From a virus: a DNA stretch of 39,429 bases. Each line of letters opens with the position of its first letter. The stretch's first letter is position 1. This document shows, piece after piece, positions 32,796-39,338 of this stretch. The stretch spans positions 1 through 39,429 of the IMG/VR virus record IMGVR_UViG_3300009151_000156. The stretch is one strand, 5' to 3'. A program made the position numbers and the translations under genes. Below the pieces are notes generated by a model. The model saw nothing but the letters and a program-made list of their open reading frames with translations, was not told the origin of the DNA and made no database searches.

Positions 32796-33854
32796 ATGAA
32801 CGAAGAACCCCAAGAAAGTCTGGTCCCGCAAGGATTCAGCCCCAAGACAATCACTCACGCCGCCGGAGACATGGTCAATAAAGCGACGGCGGACCTTCCA
32901 GAGGATCAAAGGAGCGCGATCCGATGGCTTCACAACCACGCCTGGGAACAGTCCCTTTCTCAGGAGGCGACCGCCAAGCTCATCGGATACAGCGGCGCCG
33001 CGGTTTCCCAGCTTTTCAGCGGGAAGTATTCCACGCTCGAACCGATCGTGGCCTCGATCGAATCCTACCGGAAGCTCTGGACCGATCGACAGGCGGGGAA
33101 GGGGATCCCGTTCATTGAGACGTCGATGTCCAAACAGATCTGGAACGTTTGCCATGGGGCCCGTAAGTTTCAGCGGGTCGGACTCATTTATGGGATTTCC
33201 CAGATCGGGAAAACGGCCGCCTTGAAGGAGTATGAGAAGGCTTTCAATCACGGGTCCACGATCCGTGTTGAGGTTCCCACCGGCGGATCGCTTGGGAGTT
33301 TCCTGATCGCCTTGGGATGCCGTCTCCGACTCTCGCCGTCCCTTAGCGACCGCGACTTGAAACGCCGGATCATTGAGGCCTTCGACGACAAAATGGTTTT
33401 GATCGTGGACGAGGCCCACCGAGCGATCAGCCCGACAGTGACCCGCGGCGGGATCCTCACCCTTGAGTTTATCCGCGAACTCTTCGACACCGCCCAATGC
33501 GGGTTGGTGATTTGCGCGACCAACGTTTTCCGGCGCGCTCTTGAGGAGGCCGGTCCAGCGCACGAGCTCTTGAAACAAACCCACCGGCGCCGGTTCTGTC
33601 AGCTTCAACTCCCGGACCAACCCAAGCGGAAAGACATCGACGCCATCTCCGCGGCCTTCGGTCTCGAACCAAGCGCCGGTGAGGCGCGGGTTCTTGAGGA
33701 GCGGATCATCGCCGAGGACGCCCTCGGAATGTGGATCATGCTTCTCAGAATGGCCTCCGAGATGGCCGCCAAGAACAAGCAGCCACTCTCTTGGAAACAC
33801 GTCCAGCGCGCCCATCTCGGCAGGCTCCGGATGGAGAGCGGTTCAGAGGAGTAA
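32796..33854 (+). CDS. B: MuB-like AAA+ ATPase
   Basis: The 352-residue protein has an N-terminal HTH (SQEATAKLIGYSGAAVSQLF, 55-74), Walker A GISQIGKT (133-140), Walker B VLIVDEAH (201-208) and a sensor-like GLVICATN segment. This layout (HTH plus AAA+) is that of Mu B / TniB-IstB proteins, which bind target DNA and stimulate the transposase. It follows the transposase by 29 bases. The C-terminal helical part (RMASEMAAKN) may contact MuA. Confidence 0.9.
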   Translation: MNEEPQESLVPQGFSPKTITHAAGDMVNKATADLPEDQRSAIRWLHNHAWEQSLSQEATAKLIGYSGAAVSQLFSGKYSTLEPIVASIESYRKLWTDRQAGKGIPFIETSMSKQIWNVCHGARKFQRVGLIYGISQIGKTAALKEYEKAFNHGSTIRVEVPTGGSLGSFLIALGCRLRLSPSLSDRDLKRRIIEAFDDKMVLIVDEAHRAISPTVTRGGILTLEFIRELFDTAQCGLVICATNVFRRALEEAGPAHELLKQTHRRRFCQLQLPDQPKRKDIDAISAAFGLEPSAGEARVLEERIIAEDALGMWIMLLRMASEMAAKNKQPLSWKHVQRAHLGRLRMESGSEE

Positions 33855-33872
33855 CCCCCAATTGAAACACCC

Positions 33873-34217
33873 ATGAAGACCCTTTTCGTTCCCCTAAGTC
33901 CCACCCCAACCTCGCCCGCGTTCAACTTCCGAACGGACGCCCAATCCTCCAATGAGGCAGTCCAGGGCGAGGTTTCCCCTTCCGACACCAACGCCCGAAT
34001 CGATCGCGACACCCGCCGATTGATCCACGCGGCGACGCTGGCCGCCGTTGCGGCGCTCTGGCTTGGCCTTCGGTATCCCCTCGTCCTCGCCATGATCGTC
34101 TGCATCAGCGGAAGCGCCGCGCTTCTCATCGCCGCAATCCTTTGGCAAGGACACCGCGGCGACGCCGAAATTGGCGTCGCCGACACCCAAGGACGGGACG
34201 GGGGGAACCATGGATGA
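33873..34217 (+). CDS. Membrane protein, 114 aa
   Basis: The N-terminal 50 residues are polar. Two hydrophobic helices follow (LIHAATLAAVAALWLGL and YPLVLAMIVCISGSAALLIAAIL, about 52-92), with a short polar tail. It lies between MuB and a tiny membrane gene and overlaps that gene's start. It could be a superinfection or membrane effector. The family is unknown. Confidence 0.65.
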   Translation: MKTLFVPLSPTPTSPAFNFRTDAQSSNEAVQGEVSPSDTNARIDRDTRRLIHAATLAAVAALWLGLRYPLVLAMIVCISGSAALLIAAILWQGHRGDAEIGVADTQGRDGGNHG

Positions 34218-34341
34218 CGCGGCCCTGTGCTTCGTGGCCGCCTATGCGGTCGTCGCTGTTATTCTCCCAATCTCTTTCCTTCTCTCCTCACTCATCTCTT
34301 CCCGAAAAAGGAATTCCAACCTCTTCCGCCTCCACAAATGA
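34210..34341 (+). CDS. Tiny membrane protein, 43 aa
   Basis: A short ORF starts within the previous gene's end (ATG at 34210) and stops in a 4-base ATGA overlap with the Gam-like gene start at 34338. The product, MDDAALCFVAAYAVVAVILP then ISFLLSSLISSRKRNSNLFR, has one strong transmembrane helix and a basic tail. Both overlaps support it being real. The function is unknown. Confidence 0.65.
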   Translation: MDDAALCFVAAYAVVAVILPISFLLSSLISSRKRNSNLFRLHK

Positions 34342-34883
34342 ACCCCACTCCCGTATTGATCCAAATTGAGAAATCCGCCTTCAACCTTTCGGCGGTCCGC
34401 AACGAACTGAAAGGTGTTCTCGCCGCTCGACAGATTCAGATCGAGGACGCCGACGCCAAGTTCCTCCCCCGCATCCGGGCGTTGGCTCGAATGCTCACGG
34501 GTCGGATCGATGAGTTGACGACGCTTGTTGACGAAAACCGCGCCGAGTTCGCGAGTCCACGCACCCGCGTTTTCCACGAGATCAAGGTCGGGTTGACCAA
34601 GCAACGCGGGTCCCTGGAAATCCCAAACGAGGAGGCCACGATCGCGAAGATCCGGAAAAGCTATTCCCCGGAGTTCGCCGAGGCGCTCCTCAACGTCACC
34701 ACGACGCCCAACAAGAAAGCCCTCGAATCCCTTTCTCCCGCGGAGCTCAAGAAGCTAGGCGTTGAGATCGCGGGGGCGACCGACGCTGTGATCGTGAAGC
34801 CCATGAACGGCGAGGTCGACAAGCTCGTGGACTCGATCCTCAAGAAGGCCGTGAGCGAGGCGCTCGGAGAGGGGGCAGAATGA
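34338..34883 (+). CDS. gam: Host-nuclease inhibitor Gam-like protein
   Basis: The ATG at 34338 lies in a 4-base overlap with the upstream tiny gene; an upstream in-frame Met would overlap it. The 181-residue protein has an N-terminal coiled coil and TTLVDENRAEFASPRTRVF, KVGLTKQRGSLEIPNEEAT and AVIVKPMNGEVDKLVDS. The order coiled coil, 'N-R-x-E', 'K-V-G-L-x-K-x-R-G' and 'I-K-P' fits Mu Gam family proteins, which bind DNA ends and block exonucleases such as RecBCD. It follows the A and B genes as in Mu. Confidence 0.7.
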   Translation: MNPTPVLIQIEKSAFNLSAVRNELKGVLAARQIQIEDADAKFLPRIRALARMLTGRIDELTTLVDENRAEFASPRTRVFHEIKVGLTKQRGSLEIPNEEATIAKIRKSYSPEFAEALLNVTTTPNKKALESLSPAELKKLGVEIAGATDAVIVKPMNGEVDKLVDSILKKAVSEALGEGAE

Positions 34884-35110
34884 TCCCCGGCGTCGTTCTT
34901 CAATTCTCGTGGCCGGAGCATCTGGCGGCCCCTTCTAGCGACGGCATCGCCCTCCGTGGCGTTGCTGTTGGCCGGATCCTGGACGGCCACCCCGTCCTGA
35001 TGATCGCCGCGGACTCCGCGGGCCTGGATGCAATCCAGCGCTCTCTTGGTGTCCGGTTCGATAACTCCCACGTCCGCCATACAACTGTCGAGATCCACGC
35101 CAAGCCATGA
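34880..35110 (+). CDS. Hypothetical protein, 76 aa
   Basis: The ATG overlaps the Gam stop by 4 bases. The product (MIPGVVLQFSWPEHLAAPSS, RGVAVGRILDGHPVLMIAAD, VRHTTVEIHAKP) looks like a small beta domain. It ends in a 4-base overlap with the next gene. No family is recognised. Confidence 0.65.
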   Translation: MIPGVVLQFSWPEHLAAPSSDGIALRGVAVGRILDGHPVLMIAADSAGLDAIQRSLGVRFDNSHVRHTTVEIHAKP

Positions 35111-35478
35111 ACGCCCAACCTAGAAGGAGATCGCCACGGCGGGTTCCCGCTGGTCGCTTTTGCGTTTTTTGTGAGCCGGATCCGGTTGTCGTGACTGATT
35201 CGTTGGGGGCCGTTTCCGCTCTTGTTTACGACCTCTCGTGCGTGCGAGTCGTCGCAAACGAGAAGGCGGGGGTTCAGGCTGTGATCATTCCCGACCGTTT
35301 GCCTCGCCTGCACCGGCTTATCGCCATGTCGATGGGCCCCACGACCAACAAGTGCTCGAAGCTACTCACCGAGCTTTGGAAGCTCGGCGAGGTTTGGGGT
35401 TCTCCGGAATATATCGAGACTCTCGAACGGTTCGTGAATCCCCCGGTTCCGCGCCATTGCGTCCTCCGATTCGCCTAA
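35107..35478 (+). CDS. Hypothetical protein, 123 aa
   Basis: A basic N-terminus (NAQPRRRSPRRVPAGRFC) is followed by a compact domain (LVYDLSCVRVVANEKAGVQA, DRLPRLHRLIAMSMGPTTN) with a C-terminal helix (YIETLERFVN). It ends 3 bases before the DnaA-like gene. It could bind nucleic acids, given the Arg-rich start. The family is not recognised. Confidence 0.6.
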   Translation: MNAQPRRRSPRRVPAGRFCVFCEPDPVVVTDSLGAVSALVYDLSCVRVVANEKAGVQAVIIPDRLPRLHRLIAMSMGPTTNKCSKLLTELWKLGEVWGSPEYIETLERFVNPPVPRHCVLRFA

Positions 35479-35481
35479 CCC

Positions 35482-36036
35482 ATGAGCGCCACCATGATTT
35501 CCGACGAAGAGGTTGTTCGCTCCCTGGAGCGCCAACGCGTTTTCTCTCCATTCGATGAGCTCAGAAAAGCCTCGATCGAACTTCAGCGCCTCGCCGATTC
35601 GATCCTGTTTCAACTGGACGGAACTCTCAATTTAACGACCCCGGAAAAGCGTCCTCGGATCATTAGCAAACGGCCGGAGCCCCGATCCGTCGCCCTTGAG
35701 GTCGCGCGCCTGTTTGATCTGCCGGTCGAGGCCCTCCTCGTGAAGACTCGGCGCCGCCGATTCTTTGACGCTCGGATCACCGCCTATTGGTTCTCATGGC
35801 GTCTTTCGGAATGCTCCCAAGAGGAGGTCGGGGTTTCCTTCGGCGGGTTGGACCATTCAACGATCGTCAAGGGAACCCAAAAGCTCCGCCAACTCTTCGA
35901 GGCGGACGTTCATTTCAGGGTCCGCCATCGGGAGGTCGAGGCGCGCCTTTGCGCTCTCTTCGGATTGCGCCCCGTCCTCCCTCCTGAAGATCAGCGGAAC
36001 CCGCTCGTTGCCAACAAGACCTTCACGTTCCTATGA
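35482..36036 (+). CDS. DnaA domain IV-like protein, 184 aa
   Basis: Residues 70-140 match the DnaA C-terminal DNA-binding domain: VARLFDLPVEALLVKTRRRR, FFDARITAYWFSWRL, then VSFGGLDHSTIVKGTQKLRQ. The signature is F-G-G-x-D-H-S-T (residues 120-127). DnaA domains I-III, including the ATPase, are missing. In DnaA this domain binds DnaA boxes, so the protein may bind oriC-like sites to recruit or inhibit host replication, or bind the phage itself. It is an early gene. Confidence 0.8.
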   Translation: MSATMISDEEVVRSLERQRVFSPFDELRKASIELQRLADSILFQLDGTLNLTTPEKRPRIISKRPEPRSVALEVARLFDLPVEALLVKTRRRRFFDARITAYWFSWRLSECSQEEVGVSFGGLDHSTIVKGTQKLRQLFEADVHFRVRHREVEARLCALFGLRPVLPPEDQRNPLVANKTFTFL

Positions 36037-36614
36037 CCCCTCCTCAGACCCTTCTTTATTGGCGGGAATGGGCCGCCGTCCGGCGAGCGAAGCCGGACGC
36101 CGACCGGGACCATCTCACGATCACCGCCCTAGGTTCTCGGAAGTCGTCAAAGGCTTTCAACAACTCGGATCTCGACCGGGTGCTCGCCGTGTTCCGGTCG
36201 ATCTCTCAACCGGGAAACCTCAATTCTCAGATGAGGCAGATCGCCCAACCTCGGGAACGGCTGCTCTACACGATCGCCGAGCATTCCAAATGCCTCCGCC
36301 TTTACGTTGAGGACGTCGAAGGCTACACGGGGTTGATTCTCTCCGAACGGTTCGGGGTTCGCTCCGTTGACGATCTTTCCGATCACCCGGACATGCGGCG
36401 AACCCCGTCGGGAATGGTCGAGCAGAATTCCCCGCTCCTCCGCTATTGCATGACCCTGAATGCACGCCTGCAGGTCTGGCGGAAGAAAGCCGCCCACACT
36501 CTTCACCAAATGCGGACGCTTGCGGACGTATCCTGCGATTGCGCCGTCTGCAGGCGCGCCTCCGATCCTGTTCCCTCCCTTCAACCCGCGGGCGACGATT
36601 CCGACCCGTATTGA
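36033..36614 (+). CDS. GemA-like (Mu gp16) regulatory protein
   Basis: The 193-residue protein starts in a 4-base overlap. It contains YWREWAAVRRAKPDADRD, LGSRKSSKAFNNSDLDRVLA and ADLSDHPD-type segments. The 'S-S-K-x-F-x-N-x-D-L-D-x-V-L' pattern and size resemble GemA/DUF1018 (Mu gp16), which modulates early host functions. The C-terminus has a Cys pair (SCDCAVCRR). Confidence 0.5.
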   Translation: MTPPQTLLYWREWAAVRRAKPDADRDHLTITALGSRKSSKAFNNSDLDRVLAVFRSISQPGNLNSQMRQIAQPRERLLYTIAEHSKCLRLYVEDVEGYTGLILSERFGVRSVDDLSDHPDMRRTPSGMVEQNSPLLRYCMTLNARLQVWRKKAAHTLHQMRTLADVSCDCAVCRRASDPVPSLQPAGDDSDPY

Positions 36615-36618
36615 TCCC

Positions 36619-36948
36619 ATGAACCTGCCACCCCCTGATCAATTGGAGCTCGTCCCCGAGGACTCAATCGAGGCCGATGTGGGACGTCTGATCCGCACCC
36701 TCACGAGCGCCGGCTGGCTCACCCGGAAACAACTCGCGCCCTATGTCGGGTGGGATGAGCGCCGGATCCGCGCCGTCGCTGAGGCCGCCGGGGATCGGAT
36801 CGTGAGGGGGCAAAAAGGGTTTTGCCTTTTCGATGCCGCGACCGCGGAGGAGATCACCGCCGCCTGCGGGGCCCTCGAATCTCAAGCGGCCAAGAACACC
36901 TCCTACTGCATCGCCATGAGGTCGAAGCTTCACCGGAGGATCGGGTGA
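36619..36948 (+). CDS. Putative winged-helix protein, 109 aa
   Basis: The start MNLPPPDQLELVPEDS at 36619 is chosen; the frame is open upstream but overlaps the GemA-like gene. Residues 20-80 (IRTLTSAGWLTRKQLAPYVG, WDERRIRAVAEAAGDRIVRG) look like a winged helix that reads 'G-W-L-x-R-x-x-L'. The end (SKLHRRIG) overlaps the next gene by 4 bases. It may bind DNA. Confidence 0.6.
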   Translation: MNLPPPDQLELVPEDSIEADVGRLIRTLTSAGWLTRKQLAPYVGWDERRIRAVAEAAGDRIVRGQKGFCLFDAATAEEITAACGALESQAAKNTSYCIAMRSKLHRRIG

Positions 36949-37217
36949 GCTCTCCCACTCTCTCAACCCTTCCGGATGGCTACCCACGCTTCGCCGTTCG
37001 CCGAATTGTCTCCCCGAAGATCGCGCGGAGGTTCGGGGTTTTCCGACAACCCTCCCCGAGGGCCCGCTGGCAAACCGTAACGGTCAACGACGCCGGCGGC
37101 GTCCCTCTTCCTCTGTTCTTTCGGGATCTCGACCACGCGCGACGAATTGTTCGCTGGATTTGCGACCCGCAAGGAACGGAAACCGAATGGAAAACCGAAA
37201 GCCCACCCCATGCTTAA
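36945..37217 (+). CDS. Hypothetical protein, 90 aa, GTG start
   Basis: A GTG at 36945 overlaps the upstream stop (GTGA), giving a 90-residue basic protein: RFAVRRIVSPKIARRFGVFR, then VPLPLFFRDLDHARRIVRWI. It has a strand-helix pattern but no known motif. Its stop overlaps the next start by 8 bases (ATGCTTAA). Confidence 0.6.
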   Translation: MSSPTLSTLPDGYPRFAVRRIVSPKIARRFGVFRQPSPRARWQTVTVNDAGGVPLPLFFRDLDHARRIVRWICDPQGTETEWKTESPPHA

Positions 37218-37401
37218 GCCCTACTTCGTGATGCTGAGGAATCAAAACGGCGATCGCTTGGTTCCGCTGCTAGATGAATCCGGAGAGTTGTGCCAATTCG
37301 ACACCCGAGCGGAGTCGATCAAGGCCGCGATGTCCTCGACCTTTGGTGCCGCGTTTGGATTTGTCGTTTTTGACGTGGATCACGACGGGGAATCGCTCTG
37401 A
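37210..37401 (+). CDS. Hypothetical protein, 63 aa
   Basis: The start is set at 37210 (MLKPYFVMLRNQNGDRLVPL); further upstream the frame shadows the previous gene. The protein is a small alpha/beta domain (ESIKAAMSSTFGAAFGFVVF). No family is recognised. Confidence 0.6.
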   Translation: MLKPYFVMLRNQNGDRLVPLLDESGELCQFDTRAESIKAAMSSTFGAAFGFVVFDVDHDGESL

Positions 37402-37403
37402 TC

Positions 37404-37652
37404 ATGCAATTCAAGATCACCGCCCGGCTTCCGATGGGGATCGACAAGGAAGGGAAACCCCTGCCCGCCATTGACGCAAACGGGCTGGCCCGCCGGAGGC
37501 TTGAGGATGCCCGCCGGAACGTCTGCCAAGGATGCGGGCACCTCCACATTGAGCGCTGCTGCAAACCCTGCCCGATCTGCCCCGTCGATGAGCGTCGGAA
37601 CCAGCCCTGGGCCAAGCTCCCCAAATGCCCCGACAATCGGTGGGCCTTATGA
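37404..37652 (+). CDS. Cys-rich zinc-ribbon-like protein, 82 aa
   Basis: Seven cysteines cluster in the C-terminal half (VCQGCGHLHIERCCKPCPIC, then C near the end), likely binding zinc. The N-terminus (FKITARLPMGIDKEGKP) forms a small beta element. It overlaps the next gene by 4 bases (ATGA). The function is unknown. Confidence 0.6.
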   Translation: MQFKITARLPMGIDKEGKPLPAIDANGLARRRLEDARRNVCQGCGHLHIERCCKPCPICPVDERRNQPWAKLPKCPDNRWAL

Positions 37653-37828
37653 TAACCGCGGCGCGCCATCTCAAGACATTCGCCGCGACGGCCGTGTTCT
37701 TCCTGATCCTTGGGCCCCCTCTTCTCTTTTGGTCTCTCTCAATGCTGGTCCTTGCGGGTCCGGGAATGCTCTGTGTCGTCGTTTCCGAAGGCTCGAACGG
37801 AAGGACCGGTCGGACGTCTCTTTTATGA
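37649..37828 (+). CDS. Small membrane protein, 59 aa
   Basis: Start ATG at 37649 overlaps the preceding stop. The protein has a TM helix or two (KTFAATAVFFLILGPPLLFW and LSMLVLAGPGMLCVVV) and a short basic tail. It overlaps the next gene by 4 bases. A holin-like or superinfection role is possible but not shown. Confidence 0.6.
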   Translation: MITAARHLKTFAATAVFFLILGPPLLFWSLSMLVLAGPGMLCVVVSEGSNGRTGRTSLL

Positions 37829-38286
37829 TCTCAGGAACTACCATTTCCCGCGCCGCCCTCGCCCGCAAATTGATCGCCGCCGGGGTGGACCTATCGCGGG
37901 TTCATTTCACGGGTGAGACCTACCACTGCCCGCCGCTCTCTTGGCTTGGTGAATTCGCCGCCCAGATTGCGTTCGATCGGCCCCCATATACCGACGGGGT
38001 TTTTGTCTGTGAGAACTTCTCGCGGCTGGCCGCCCACGAGGCGGATCTGGCCGCCCTCAAGGCGGGCCTGAAAATGCATCCCGCTTTCGGCGAGTTCGAC
38101 GGTTCACTCTGGCCCGATCCTCTCCCCGGAATCGTCTCGATCCCTTCCTCCCATAGCGTCTGCCTTTGCTGCGTCGCTGAGGGCCCCCTAATAACCTTCG
38201 ACGCCCAATGCTGTGATGACCCTTCGACGCTGCTTTCTCTTGATGACCCTCGTTGCCGGTTTCGCCCTTCTTGGGGCCGGATGTAA
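37825..38286 (+). CDS. Putative Cys/His/Asp hydrolase-like protein, 153 aa
   Basis: The start ATG at 37825 overlaps the previous stop by 4 bases; the frame is open upstream but shadows that gene. The order of DGVFVCENFSRLAAHEADLA (Cys), IPSSHSVCLCCV (His) and ITFDAQCCDD (Asp) resembles the Cys-His-Asp layout of transglutaminase-/papain-like enzymes. It lacks a signal peptide and a known family match. As no endolysin is recognised elsewhere, it is a candidate, but that is inference. It overlaps a tiny lipoprotein gene. Confidence 0.5.
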   Translation: MISGTTISRAALARKLIAAGVDLSRVHFTGETYHCPPLSWLGEFAAQIAFDRPPYTDGVFVCENFSRLAAHEADLAALKAGLKMHPAFGEFDGSLWPDPLPGIVSIPSSHSVCLCCVAEGPLITFDAQCCDDPSTLLSLDDPRCRFRPSWGRM

Positions 38287-38329
38287 GACACCCTCCGGGG
38301 GGCGTTACAACCCCCCAGCTATGCGATGA
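38216..38329 (+). CDS. Tiny lipoprotein, 37 aa, overlapping
   Basis: A 37-codon ORF overlaps the previous gene by 71 bases in another frame and its stop overlaps the next start by 4 bases (ATGA at 38326). The product, MTLRRCFLLMTLVAGFALLG then AGCKTPSGGRYNPPAMR, has a basic start, a hydrophobic core and a lipobox-like LLGAGC, leaving a 15-residue mature lipopeptide with Pro. This is the style of small lysis lipoproteins or Rz1-type spanins encoded within another frame. A GGGGGG/CCCCCC hairpin (38297-38316) sits inside it. Confidence 0.6.
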   Translation: MTLRRCFLLMTLVAGFALLGAGCKTPSGGRYNPPAMR

Positions 38330-38700
38330 GAACTCCCCGCCAGTTCGTGCGCCTTTTCCAGCCCCGGTTTTCGGCCATGGTTGAAGACGGGACCAAGCGC
38401 CAAACGATCCGACCGACCCCCTCTCGACTCCCCTCCGCCGGGGACCTAATTTCCTGCCGGGCCTGGACGGGGAAGCCCTACCGGTCGCCGCAGCGGGTTC
38501 TTCGAGTTTCTCCGATCCTCAACGTGTATCCGATCAAGATCGGGACCGTCGGGGTCGAGTGCTCCGGCCATCCTGTTTTCGACCTCGATTTGTTCGCCAA
38601 AAAGGACGGGTTTCGAGACTGGTCGGATATGCGGTCGTGGTTCATCGTGAACCACGACTTGGTCGGGAGTTTGTTCCTCGGGATTCTGATCATCTGGTGA
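38326..38700 (+). CDS. ASCH-domain protein, 124 aa
   Basis: The protein has RLFQPRFSAMVEDGTKRQTI then RPTPSRLPSAGDLISCRAWT, followed by DGFRDWSDMRSWFI. This is the ASCH pattern ('F-x-x-x-x-x-x-I-x-x-G-x-K-x-x-T-x-R-x-x-x-x-x-x-x-G-D-x-L'), a PUA-related fold that binds RNA. In phages such proteins may act in RNA processing or nucleotide metabolism. It overlaps the next gene at GTGA. Confidence 0.75.
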   Translation: MRTPRQFVRLFQPRFSAMVEDGTKRQTIRPTPSRLPSAGDLISCRAWTGKPYRSPQRVLRVSPILNVYPIKIGTVGVECSGHPVFDLDLFAKKDGFRDWSDMRSWFIVNHDLVGSLFLGILIIW

Positions 38701-39230
38701 GGATCAAGCGGCCATCCCTTCCGCGCCAAAAGCAACCGACCCCGGAGGATGTCCGGGACGCGGTTCTCGTGGTTATCGAGCGCCAATTCTACGCGGGCCA
38801 GCGGGTTCCGTTTTTGAAGGACCGCTCGCGCCTTCTTCAGTGGGTGGTTTTGTGGCCGGCAACGTGGCTGGATGAGCGGGGGGTGACCATTTCCCCGGCG
38901 CGATACCAGGACCTCCTGATCGGCTCGAATGGGATCCTGATCGAAGCCCTTCGACATGGGGCAACCGGAGAGATTGGCTACCTGCCCGGATGGCTTAGGA
39001 AGTGTGTCCAGAGTCACTTCGAGGTCCACGGAGAGCGGATTTACGAGGACGCGAAATCGGTCCGCTCGATCGCCGACCACGTCCTCCTCCAGGTAGGCCG
39101 CACGGGCCCCGCCCTGGTCGATCCCGTCCGCCAGATGGCCCAAGCCGCCCGGCTTCTATCCGTCCCCCGCCCGAAGGCCCGTCGGGGACCCTCATCCGGC
39201 CCCGTCCAGGGCGATCTGTTCGGGGGTTGA
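38697..39230 (+). CDS. Terminal early protein, 177 aa, GTG start
   Basis: A GTG at 38697 overlaps the ASCH stop. The protein has WPATWLDERGVTISPARYQD, EALRHGATGEIGYLPGWLRK and CVQSHFEVHGERIYEDAKSV. I associate this combination with a conserved hypothetical family at the early end of Verrucomicrobial Mu-like phages. It ends about 50 bases before the right-end sites. The function is unknown, but placement next to attR suggests a role in early replication or regulation. Confidence 0.7.
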   Translation: MRIKRPSLPRQKQPTPEDVRDAVLVVIERQFYAGQRVPFLKDRSRLLQWVVLWPATWLDERGVTISPARYQDLLIGSNGILIEALRHGATGEIGYLPGWLRKCVQSHFEVHGERIYEDAKSVRSIADHVLLQVGRTGPALVDPVRQMAQAARLLSVPRPKARRGPSSGPVQGDLFGG

Positions 39231-39246
39231 AACGGGTTTCAAGGTC

Positions 39247-39328
39247 GGTTTAAGCCGCCTTGATCGACCACCCGGAGTTGCTCAAACCTCCGCGTATCAG
39301 GGCGAAACGGGGGAAAATTGCTCAAACC
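39247..39328. repeat. Right-end transposase binding sites
   Basis: Two TTGCTCAAACC copies lie at 39278-39288 and 39318-39328, inverted relative to those at the left end. The first is inside the 17-base block (39275-39291) shared with the left end. A weaker palindromic GGTTTAAGCC lies at 39247-39256. The two right sites are 40 bases apart, versus 21 at the left, an asymmetry typical of Mu-like ends. Confidence 0.7.
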
Positions 39329-39338
39329 GGTCTCCGCA

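Larger units (their letters stand above)
112..39338. mobile_element. Mu-like transposable phage, nearly the whole window
   Basis: A complete transposable phage genome is bounded by inverted repeats and carries a MuA-type transposase, MuB ATPase and Mu-type head genes. The outer edges are uncertain by a few bases. The left edge is placed at TG 112-113 and the right edge at CA 39337-39338, following the TG...CA rule of Mu ends. An alternative is suggested by a 7-base direct repeat TCTCCGC at 105-111 and 39331-39337, which could include a target-site duplication and would move the right edge to about 39330-39332. Early genes run to the right and late genes to the left from a central-right switch region, unlike Mu. 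Confidence 0.85.

Noticed and set aside
39227-39242. TTGAAAC-GG-GTTTCAA as a terminator after the last early gene
   Set aside because: The inverted repeat has a 2-base loop, a weak AT-rich stem and no T-run after it. It could be a degenerate end site instead.
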